From positions 3,009,313-3,073,312 of the forward strand of contig NZ_KI912608.1 in assembly GCF_000519265.1 (NCBI RefSeq): 64,000 nucleotides of DNA, read 5' to 3'. The position numbers and the translations under genes are program-made. The DNA comes from Desulfonatronum lacustre DSM 10312. Its GTDB lineage: Bacteria > Desulfobacterota > Desulfovibrionia > Desulfovibrionales > Desulfonatronaceae. The notes under the pieces were generated by a model. That model did not search any database. It saw nothing but the letters and a program-made list of their open reading frames with translations, and was not told the origin of the DNA. This document shows positions 25,703 to 32,980 of this stretch, piece after piece; the stretch's first letter is position 1, and every line of letters starts with the position of its first letter.

Positions 25703-27457
25703 TCATTCCTCCCGTGAATCGGTGTTGAGCAGTTGATCCATGCGCCCTGCGAAAGCCTCAGGGGCGAGAAAGTCCACCAGCCGCAGGTCCGGGCGCTCTC
25801 GGCCCCGGGCGTCGAGAAAGACGATGGTCGGCACGCCGCGGACCCGGTACTCGCGCAACAGCCGCTCATGCAGCGGATTGCCGCCCCGGGTCACGTCGAT
25901 CTTGATCATGACCATGTTCCGAGCGCGTTCGACCACGTCCGGATGGTGGAAGGTCACGGCTTCCAGCTCCCGACACGGCGCGCACCAGGTGGCGGAGAAG
26001 TCGATGATGACCGGCTTGTCCTGTTCCCGGGCCTGTTCCAGCAGTCTTTCGGAATAGGGCTGCCACTCCACCCCGGCGCCGCGTACGGCCCAGGAACCCA
26101 CCAGGAGCACGGCCAGAAGCAGCCCGGCCAGGCCCACGCCGTTCTTGATCCAGGGGAAAGCTCGAAAGGTAGCCGTGGAGCGGTCCACCCAGGCCAGATG
26201 CACGGCCGCGGCCATGGCCACCCCGACCATCAGGAACAGGCCCCAGGGCTCGCCCAGCAGCGGGCGGACGAAATAGGCGGCCATGCCCACCAGGACCCAG
26301 CCCATCAGCTTGCGCACCCAGATCATCCATTCCCCGGAGCGGGGCAAACGCTGGAGGTTGCCGGAAAACACGGCCAGCACGAACAGCGGGATGCCCAGAC
26401 CAAGACTGAGGGTGAAAAAGACCAGAAAGCCGATCCAGGGGCTGCCCATGGTCGCCACCCAGGTCAGCAGACCCAGGACGAACGGCCCGATGCACGGCGC
26501 GGCCACCACGCCCAAAGTCAGGCCCATGAACAGGGTGCCCACGTACCCGGCCCGGGATTTGGACGCGGCCCGGGTCAGGGCCGCGGGCATGCGCAGCTCC
26601 CAGAAGCCGAACAGGCTCATGGCAAAGGCCACCAAAACCAGGGCGATGACCCCAAGGACCAGAGGATTCTGGAGCAGCCCGCCCATCAAGCCCCCGGTCA
26701 TGGCCGCCACCGTGCCCAGGATGGAATTGGTCAGGGCCAGTCCGCCGATGTACAGCAGCCCGTGGGCGATCAGCCCGGCCTTGCCCTGCTCGTCCCGCCC
26801 GGCGAAATAGGACACGGTGATGGGAATCAGCGGATAGACGCAAGGCGTCAAATTCAGGGCCATGCCGCCGAAAAAGATGCCCAGCAGGGTCCAGACCATG
26901 GCCCAGCCGGACAAGGGGCCCGGCGCTTCCGGAGCAAACGGGGCCTCGGCGTGGCCGTCGTCGAACTCTGGCAGGGTGGCTGCCGTGGGATACCCTTTCT
27001 CCTCCCACTCCCGAAAACCCAACGGATCGCGATAAACGTTCACATAACCCAAGGAGACGGCCACCCGGGCCGCCGAGTCGCTGCGGACTCAGGCCAGACC
27101 GTCTCAGTAAAAGACGATGGTCCGCTCCTTGTCCTCGCCCAGGACGGCCCGCAGGTCGTCTTTCTTGCTCCATCTGGCCCACCAGGTGGGTTCCATGGAA
27201 AAGACCACGGCCCCTTCCATGTGCCCGGGGGCGAACTCCCATTCCTGGCGGGTGTCCACCAGCAGCAGGTCCGGGTCCCTCTGGTACAGCTCCCAAAGCT
27301 CGTCCGTGGTGATCACGCCGTACCCGCCGCGCTCGGCCTCGGCCAGGACGTCGTCCCAGCCGGCGTCTTGCGGCGTCACGGCCCGGCTGGTCAGCCACAG
27401 GGCGCTTCCGGCGGCGATCACGAAAAGAAGAAGTCCGAGTACGATGCGCTTCGACAT
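25703..27457 (-). CDS. rhodanese-DsbD-thioredoxin fusion selenoprotein with two Sec
   Basis: The frame from ATG 27457 (site AAAGGAGG) continues through UGA at 27106-27104 and 27091-27089 to a stop at 25703, giving 584 residues. Residues 1-24 form a signal anchor. A rhodanese domain follows (about 40-165) whose catalytic loop reads TIVFY-U118-DGLA-U123-VRSDSAARVAVSLGY; related rhodaneses carry Cys at both positions. About eight helices of the DsbD/CcdA type follow (190-455), with redox Cys in LTPCVYP (206) and AAPCIGP (322). The C-terminal thioredoxin domain has WCAPC (492, 495). Both soluble domains should be periplasmic. I infer electron flow from cytoplasmic thioredoxin through the membrane domain and WCAPC to the selenol rhodanese. 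Confidence 0.88.
27057..27073 (-). promoter_or_regulatory. candidate bacterial SECIS hairpin of the rhodanese fusion
   Basis: A CGGCC/GGCCG stem (plus a G-U pair) closes a CGGGT loop on the minus strand. The loop starts about 21 nt after the second UGA (27091-27089) and 36 nt after the first, so one element may have to serve both. Confidence 0.5.
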
Positions 27458-27486
27458 GACGGCCTCCTTTGGGGTTGGAATGCGGC

Positions 27487-27948
27487 CTACTTGATCCGGC
27501 CTTCATGCCGCAGCTTTGCCAGGAGGAAGTCGGCCCCGGAGCGGGAAAGCCCTACGGCTTCGGCCACCTGGTCCGCTTCCAGAGTGCCCGAACGGGCCAT
27601 GTGCAGCACTTCCTCCTCCAGCTCTTCCAGCCAGTTCTCGAACAGCACCAGGATTTCCGGGTGAGCGATGGCCATCAGCTGCCGGGAGCGGGCCACCTTG
27701 TCCACAAGGCTTTGGCACATTTTTGTTGGATCGACACCTTCGTCCATGCATTCGGCCAGTCAGAGGTGGACCATGCTGCTGACCTTGTCTTCCCCCTGTT
27801 CCGTGCCTTGCCCCCCGGTCATGCCGACGATGATTGTCAGCCGCTGTTCGTCGGAAAGCAGGGGAAAGACCTCCGCGGCCGCGTCGGCCACGACCCGGGC
27901 CGCCTCTTCCGGAGGCATGGTGCGTAGGATGTTGCGAAAGTTGTTCAT
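27487..27948 (-). CDS. unknown selenoprotein with Sec63-x3-Cys67
   Basis: The frame from ATG 27948 runs MNNFRNILRTMPPEEAARV to SSMVHL, UGA (27762-27760), LAECMDEGVDPTKMC and on to 27487, giving 153 residues with Sec63 and Cys67 four residues apart; another Cys is at 78. The first 60 residues are helical. The last 80 include a predicted helix pair (PEILVLFENWLEELEEEVLHMA) and a winged-helix-like end (LEADQVAEAVGLSRSGADFLLAKLRHEG). Without readthrough the locus would be two unexplained fragments in one frame. I do not recognise the family. It lies 18 nt after the ArsR gene and 29 nt before the fusion gene, clearly in one operon. Confidence 0.78.
27727..27746 (-). promoter_or_regulatory. candidate bacterial SECIS hairpin of the unknown selenoprotein
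   Basis: TGGA-CGA and TCG-a-TCCA (minus strand) form a 7-bp stem with one bulged A around an AGGTG loop holding GGU. The loop begins about 20 nt after UGA 27762-27760. Confidence 0.6.
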
Positions 27949-27966
27949 TGTCGCTTGTCTCCGTGG

Positions 27967-28293
27967 TCAAAAGGATTTTTTCTCGGCAAGCAGAGCCTGG
28001 GCCAACGCGCTCAAGGTCCGCAGGATGAACAGGATTTCCTCGGAAGCCAGGGTGTAGAAGATGAAGGGCCCGCGCCGCTCCACCCGGACCAGCAGGGCCC
28101 GCTTGAGTTCCTTCAGGTGATGCGAGACCAGGGGTTGGGAAAGGTCCAGGACCTCGGCGATCTGGTTCACGGACTGCTCTCCTTGACCCAGGTGACACAA
28201 AATCCGCAGCCGGTTGGCGTCGGACAGCACCTTGGACAGAAAGGCCGCGTCGGCGAGTTGCTCTCGGGGAATGCAGGCAGGCTTCGTCATCAT
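27967..28293 (-). CDS. ArsR-family winged-helix regulator
   Basis: A 108-residue protein with the ArsR fold: LSKVLSDANRLRILCHLGQGEQSVNQIAEVLDLSQPLVSHHLKELKRALLVRVERRGPFIFYTL. The recognition helix is QPLVSHHLKELK. A Cys sits in the RILCHL helix, as in persulfide-sensing BigR/SqrR and in ArsR-type arsenic sensors, and another is at residue 7; the second conserved Cys of SqrR is not seen. It heads the selenoprotein operon, 18 nt before the next gene, and is the likely repressor. The inducer might be sulfane sulfur, a metalloid or selenium; this is inference. Confidence 0.92.
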   Translation of the reverse strand: MMTKPACIPREQLADAAFLSKVLSDANRLRILCHLGQGEQSVNQIAEVLDLSQPLVSHHLKELKRALLVRVERRGPFIFYTLASEEILFILRTLSALAQALLAEKKSF

Positions 28294-28313
28294 GACCTCA
28301 ACGAGAAATAAGC

Positions 28314-28335
28314 ATATAAACAGATATTGATATAT
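28314..28335 (-). promoter_or_regulatory. AT-rich candidate ArsR operator
   Basis: atata (28314-28318) and tatat (28331-28335) flank a 12-nt AT-rich core with further gatatt/gatata repeats, directly upstream of the ArsR start. ArsR-family operators are often AT-rich inverted repeats of this size. Not otherwise verified. Confidence 0.4.
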
Positions 28336-28465
28336 TGACTGGAAACGATACGGTCAAGGGCTGGAGCGAAATGGATTTCAACTCGCGGTTGACTTAAATT
28401 GATGGATTGATTCATAGATGAAGGAACTATTCAGCACATCCTGGGTAGAGCCTCATCCCGATGCT

Positions 28466-28541
28466 GGATTCCCGCCTTCGCGGGAATGAGTTTTTTTCCC
28501 TGTTGCCTGAATCAGTCGTACCCGCGAAGGCGGATATCCTG
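28466..28541. repeat. pair of REP-like cccgccttcgcggg sequences in a 471-nt gap
   Basis: attcccgccttcgcgggaat (28466-28485) is a hairpin followed by seven T residues and resembles the widespread dispersed repeat with core CCCGCCTTCGCGGG. A second partial copy, in the opposite orientation, is acccgcgaaggcgg (28519-28532). The first with its T run could end plus-strand transcripts. The rest of the gap 28294-28764 holds the ArsR operator and a promoter region for the cytochrome gene; no gene is seen there. Confidence 0.6.
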
Positions 28542-28764
28542 GACGCTTATACTCGGATGAACCGGTAGTTACGAACAAACATAATCGCAATTTCCGTCCG
28601 GGATTTTTTCCCGTCTCCCGGGATTTTCTTCGTCTAGAATTAGGAGATTCCCCTACAGACAAGACCAACCTACATGCTATTGAGTTGGTATGCTTTTCAC
28701 GCCCAGGCGCACGGCTGCGGTCAATTATCAGTTCCACCCCAACATCCTTATCAAGGAGGTCGGC

Positions 28765-30081
28765 ATGAAGCGCAAGATTACCGTACTGGTTATGGCGGGT
28801 TTTTGGATAGCGGCCGTGGGGCTTTTCGCCTGCGGCAGGGAGCAGGCCGTGGATGTTCGCGAGGTCAAGGCCCAGCCCAAGGAATTCGTCGGATCGGACA
28901 CCTGTCGCAACTGTCACCTGGAACACTACGACTCCTGGAGAATGACCCTGCACAGTCGGATGCTCATCGACGTGCGGGAGAACCCTTACGCCATCCTGGC
29001 GGATATGAACCCCGACCTGATCCGGGCCGACCTGGAAAAGGTCAAGGACCGGCTCAAGGTTCCGGTGGAGGACGTCTACATCCCGACCAAGGATGAAATC
29101 CTCTACACCATCGGCACGCAGTGGAAACAACGCTACATCGTCCAGAAAGACGGCAAATATCATGTGGCGCCGGTCCAGTACAATATCGCCACCAAACGCT
29201 GGGTCAACTATTACGACGACGCCTGGGACAAGCGGGACTGGCTGGTGCGCTGCGGCGGTTGCCACGCCACGGGCGTGGACCTGGACAACTACACGTTCGC
29301 CGAGACATCCATCGGCTGCGAGGCCTGCCACGGCCCCGGCTCGCAACATACGGCTCTTCCACGCACTGCTTTGTTCGAGAAACGGGAAACCATCATCAAC
29401 CCGGCCAAGCTCACCGCGGGCATCGCCGTGCAGATCTGCGGCTCCTGCCACACCCGTGGCAATGCCAAGCATGAAACGTACCCTGAAGCCGGCTGGCCCG
29501 TGGGGTTCACCCCGGGCATGGTCATGGAGCCGATTTATGAAAGCTCCTACGACAAGGCGGACATGCGGCGTCTTTACCCGGACTACGCTTCCCGCTCACA
29601 CCACCAGCAGTATATAGACTGGATGCAGTCCGAGCATGCCGTGCAGGGCGTGACCTGCACCTCCTGTCACTCCGTACACCGTCTGGGTATTTCCCCCACC
29701 AGGTTCCAGACCAAGGAAGCCGGGTCCAGCCAGTGTCTGAGCTGCCATACCATGGTTAACGCCAATCGGGCCCATTCCATCCATTCCTTCGCCAACTGCC
29801 TGGGCTGTCACATGCCGCGCATCGCCAGCACGGCCGAGCCCAACGACATCCGCAGCCACACCTTCAACGCCAGGGCGCCCATGGACACCATTGACGACCC
29901 GAACCTGCCCAATTCCTGTCAGATTTGCCACTATCACAAGGACGACGATCTGGCCGAGTTGCAGCGTAAGTATGAAATCCTGACCCAGTTGCCACAGCCC
30001 CAAGGAATGATGATTCCCGCGGTAACGTACGATACATTCACGGAACGTCCCGGAACCGCTCCCGTGGCCAGCCCGGAATAA
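28765..30081 (+). CDS. octahaem c-type cytochrome lipoprotein
   Basis: A 438-residue exported protein starting at MKRKITVLVMAG; ATG 28765 follows AAGGAGG. A lipobox (VGLFAC) suggests a lipid anchor after cleavage near residue 22. Eight CXXCH motifs are present in order: CRNCH, CGGCH, CEACH, CGSCH, CTSCH, CLSCH, CLGCH and CQICH. The layout, with CEACHGPG early and a spread second half, resembles cytochrome c-554-like multihaem proteins. The two genes downstream encode a trihaem cytochrome and a cytochrome b, so this is probably the periplasmic end of a quinol-linked electron-transfer complex. The electron acceptor is not known. Confidence 0.92.
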   Translation: MKRKITVLVMAGFWIAAVGLFACGREQAVDVREVKAQPKEFVGSDTCRNCHLEHYDSWRMTLHSRMLIDVRENPYAILADMNPDLIRADLEKVKDRLKVPVEDVYIPTKDEILYTIGTQWKQRYIVQKDGKYHVAPVQYNIATKRWVNYYDDAWDKRDWLVRCGGCHATGVDLDNYTFAETSIGCEACHGPGSQHTALPRTALFEKRETIINPAKLTAGIAVQICGSCHTRGNAKHETYPEAGWPVGFTPGMVMEPIYESSYDKADMRRLYPDYASRSHHQQYIDWMQSEHAVQGVTCTSCHSVHRLGISPTRFQTKEAGSSQCLSCHTMVNANRAHSIHSFANCLGCHMPRIASTAEPNDIRSHTFNARAPMDTIDDPNLPNSCQICHYHKDDDLAELQRKYEILTQLPQPQGMMIPAVTYDTFTERPGTAPVASPE

Positions 30082-30117
30082 TGTTCAGGGGAGATTCAAA
30101 CCAACAAGGGGGATGTC

Positions 30118-30792
30118 ATGATCATCAAAAAAGCGACGCCCCTGCTCTTCATTCTGATGCTGCTCCTGCCCGAACCGGTGTTCGGGCAGGAGGAGATGGC
30201 CTCCCGGTACTACCGCTATCGCAGCACGGAAATGAGTACGGGCGTTTACGAGGAGTACGAAGTCCGACCCCGGTCCATGGGCCGGGTCGACGCCGTCGGG
30301 GAAGTTCAGGGCCGAGGCCTCAGCAGGATCGACGAAGAGGAAAGCCGGGCCTTGAACCGGATGTTTCTGAACGACGCGCACCAGGGGCTGCGGTTTTACG
30401 AACAACGCCGCTGCGTGTCCTGCCATGTCGAGGAGGCGCGCAACAACCGCCACTACGTCCGGCACGGCATCACCTGTCGCCAGTGCCACGGCGAGGAGCC
30501 CATCGCCAGCAGCAACCACTTTTTTTCCCGGTTGAACAACATTCGCCAGCATACCCACGTCTGCGCCAAATGCCACGAAGGAGCCTCCGCCTCCTTTGCC
30601 CTGTACAAGGTGCACGAGCCCAATCCGGCCATGATCAGCACCGCGGACGTTCTTCCGCTGCTGTTTTATGCCTTCTGGATCATGATCGCCGTGGCCGTGG
30701 GCACCTTTGCCCTGTTCCTGCCGCACACCTTCTTGTGGGGCGTGCGGGAACTGTTCATCAAGAAAGCGAGGTCCGACGATGAGCAGCACTGA
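30118..30792 (+). CDS. membrane-anchored trihaem c-type cytochrome
   Basis: A 224-residue protein. A signal peptide (MIIKKATPLLFILMLLLPEPVFG) leads to a periplasmic domain with three CXXCH sites: CVSCH, CRQCH and CAKCH. A C-terminal helix (VLPLLFYAFWIMIAVAVGTFALFLP, about 178-202) anchors it, with a short basic tail inside. It lies 36 nt after the octahaem gene and overlaps the cytochrome b start by 14 nt. It may bridge haem b in the membrane and the octahaem protein. Confidence 0.9.
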   Translation: MIIKKATPLLFILMLLLPEPVFGQEEMASRYYRYRSTEMSTGVYEEYEVRPRSMGRVDAVGEVQGRGLSRIDEEESRALNRMFLNDAHQGLRFYEQRRCVSCHVEEARNNRHYVRHGITCRQCHGEEPIASSNHFFSRLNNIRQHTHVCAKCHEGASASFALYKVHEPNPAMISTADVLPLLFYAFWIMIAVAVGTFALFLPHTFLWGVRELFIKKARSDDEQH

Positions 30793-31621
30793 GAGCAGCA
30801 CTAACGCCAAAATCCGGATCAAGCGGTTCACCGCGACGCAACGATTGTTTCACTTGGTGCTCATGGTCACCTTCCTGGTCCAGTCCGCCACCGGGCTGGC
30901 CAGGATGTACCACGAGACGGCCTGGGGGCAGGGTCTCGGGAATATTTTCGGCGGATTCGAGGCCTCCCTGACCGTGCACATCTACGTGGGCATCTTCATG
31001 GTCTGCGCGTTCGTGGTCCATGTCCTCTATGCACTGCTCAACATGGTCATCAACCGAACCGGCCTGTTCGGGCCGGATTCCCTGCTGCCCCGGTTCGCCG
31101 ACCTGAAGCAGGCCGGGCAGCACGTGGGCTGGATTCTCGGTCTTTCCAGGCATCCGCCGTTGGATCGCTGGGGATACTGGGAAAAATTCGACTATTGGGC
31201 TGTTTTCTGGGGTATGGTCATCCTGGGCGGGACCGGCCTGCTCCTGGCCTATCCCCTGGCGTCCAGCAACTACATGCCCGGCTGGGGGCTGAACGTGGCC
31301 TTCTGGGTGCACCGCATCGAGGCCATCCTGGCCATGGCCCATATCTTCGTCATCCACTTCTTCATCGCCCATCTGCGGCGCAGCAACTTCCCCATGGACC
31401 GGACCATCTTCCAGGGCAGCGCGGACCTGCGCGTCGCCGCGCACGAACGTCCGGCCTGGTTGGCCCGGCTGAAGGAATCCGGCAAGCTGGACCAGATGAT
31501 CGTGGGGGAGGCTCCGGTCTACAAACGGGCCGTCTTCCTGATCATCGGCTTCGCCGCCGTGGCCGCCGGCGTGTACATGCTCATCGGCGGGCTGGTTCAC
31601 GCGCCCCTGATTACGTGGTGA
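30779..31621 (+). CDS. membrane cytochrome b subunit
   Basis: A 280-residue protein starting at MSSTESSTNAKIRIKRFTATQRLFHL; ATG 30779 follows GAGG and overlaps the previous gene. Four helices with His residues suited to haem b are seen: RLFHLVLMVTFLVQSATGLA, LTVHIYVGIFMVCAFVVHVLYAL, WAVFWGMVILGGTGLLLA with WVHRIEAILAMAHIFVIHFFIAHL. A fifth helix ends the protein. It resembles the b-type subunits of formate dehydrogenase/hydrogenase and the octahaem-type complexes of sulfate reducers. It probably oxidises or reduces menaquinol for the two cytochromes c. Confidence 0.88.
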   Translation: MSSTESSTNAKIRIKRFTATQRLFHLVLMVTFLVQSATGLARMYHETAWGQGLGNIFGGFEASLTVHIYVGIFMVCAFVVHVLYALLNMVINRTGLFGPDSLLPRFADLKQAGQHVGWILGLSRHPPLDRWGYWEKFDYWAVFWGMVILGGTGLLLAYPLASSNYMPGWGLNVAFWVHRIEAILAMAHIFVIHFFIAHLRRSNFPMDRTIFQGSADLRVAAHERPAWLARLKESGKLDQMIVGEAPVYKRAVFLIIGFAAVAAGVYMLIGGLVHAPLITW

Positions 31622-31653
31622 TGAAAGAGAAACAACCGGCGTACCCCAACACC

Positions 31654-31692
31654 AAAAACGCCCCTCCGCTCGACGAGCGGAGGGGCGTTTTT
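31654..31692. terminator. bidirectional terminator between cytochrome b and msrAB
   Basis: A 19-bp perfect inverted repeat (31654-31672 and 31674-31692) has a GC-rich core and A5/T5 ends, so it gives a U tract in both directions. It separates the convergent cytochrome and msrAB genes. Confidence 0.9.
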
Positions 31693-31717
31693 ACGACATC
31701 GGTGCATCCGGTTATCT

Positions 31718-32899
31718 TCACTGATCCACTTCACTGATCAGGGCGCCGTAGCCCTGCTCTTCCATCTCTTCGATTGGGATGAACCTCAGCGCCGCGGAGT
31801 TCATGCAATAACGCAGGCCGGTTGGAGCCGGACCATCGGCGAATACGTGTCCCAGATGAGAGTCCGCGTAGCGGCTGCGGATTTCGGTGCGAACCGAAAA
31901 AAAGCCTCTGTCTTCTTTCTCCACCACCCAATCCGGGTTGATAGGTTTGGTAAAGCTGGGCCAGCCGGTGCCGGAGTCATACTTGTCGCGGGATGAGAAC
32001 AGCGGTTCGCCGGATACAATATCCACATAGATACCCGGCCGCTTTTCATCATTGTATGCGTTCTTAAAGGGGGGCTCCGTACCGTCTTTTTGGGTGACGT
32101 TGTACTGCACCTTGGTCAGCCGAGCCCTGAGTACCCTGTCGTCCGGTTTTTCAAAGGTAGCGGGGTTGAATCCCTCCACCTGGATTTGCCGACGGTTGGA
32201 TTCGCCACGATCAGCCTGCCCGGGGCCATCACCGATTTGCGGACGATACCGGGAGTAATCTACTTCCATATCTTCTCCCCAGACGGATTCGATGAATTGG
32301 TAGCGTCCCGAGTTGAAGGTATAATACTTGTAGCGCAGCGGATTTTTCTTGGAGTAATCCTGGTGGTACTCCTCGGCCTCGTAGAAGACTTTGAAAGGGA
32401 CGATCTCGATCACGACCGGAGCGGCATAGCGGCCGGACTCCTCCAGTGCCTTCACTGAGGCTTCCGCGGCCAGTTTCTGCTCCTGGTCATGATAGAAAAT
32501 CGCCGGGCGATATTGCCTGCCGCGGTCCACGTACTGGCCTTCGGCATCCGTGGGGTTGGCGGTCCGCCACAGCGCCTGAAGCAGTCCTTCGTAGGTGATC
32601 ACCGTTGGGTCATAATAGACCTGTACGACCTCGGTATGGCCGGTGCGACCACCCGCGACCTCCTTGTAGGTCGGGTTTTTCTCTTCGCCTCCGCTGTAAC
32701 CGGATACCGCCTCGACCACGCCGGGGACTTTTTCAAAGGCTTCCTCCACACACCAGAAGCACCCACCAGCGAAGGTGGCAAGAGCCAGATCACGATCGAC
32801 CGGGGCATACTTCGAGTCCATGTCGCTGGAAGCGCTCAGTTGGAATCCCGCCAATGCCATGACAGCCGCTGTGAACATCAGGAACAGATACCGTTTCAT
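31718..32899 (-). CDS. msrAB: exported bifunctional methionine sulfoxide reductase MsrA-MsrB
   Basis: A 393-residue fusion with a signal peptide ([24 protein letters not shown]). The MsrA domain starts at [15 protein letters not shown], with the catalytic Cys in GCFWC and EYHQDY. The MsrB domain contains [20 protein letters not shown] and the catalytic [11 protein letters not shown]. The usual CxxC zinc pairs of MsrB are absent. The protein repairs oxidised Met of periplasmic proteins, both S and R forms. A two-component system lies just upstream on the same strand, 81 nt away, and may induce it, as reported for other periplasmic Msr systems. Confidence 0.95.
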   Translation of the reverse strand: MKRYLFLMFTAAVMALAGFQLSASSDMDSKYAPVDRDLALATFAGGCFWCVEEAFEKVPGVVEAVSGYSGGEEKNPTYKEVAGGRTGHTEVVQVYYDPTVITYEGLLQALWRTANPTDAEGQYVDRGRQYRPAIFYHDQEQKLAAEASVKALEESGRYAAPVVIEIVPFKVFYEAEEYHQDYSKKNPLRYKYYTFNSGRYQFIESVWGEDMEVDYSRYRPQIGDGPGQADRGESNRRQIQVEGFNPATFEKPDDRVLRARLTKVQYNVTQKDGTEPPFKNAYNDEKRPGIYVDIVSGEPLFSSRDKYDSGTGWPSFTKPINPDWVVEKEDRGFFSVRTEIRSRYADSHLGHVFADGPAPTGLRYCMNSAALRFIPIEEMEEQGYGALISEVDQ

Positions 32900-32980
32900 A
32901 ATCTTAACCTCCTGTTTGTGAATACAGTAATCTGTTTTGCATGAAATTCATCACAGCCGGTTCACCAGTTGATAACATTT

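Noticed and set aside
27104-27457. Stand-alone truncated rhodanese ending at the first UGA
   Set aside because: It would stop exactly at the catalytic loop, and the frame continues with the rest of the rhodanese fold into the DsbD domain.
28453-29472. Minus-strand 339-residue frame
   Set aside because: It lies antisense to the octahaem cytochrome with its eight CXXCH motifs, which is clearly the real gene.
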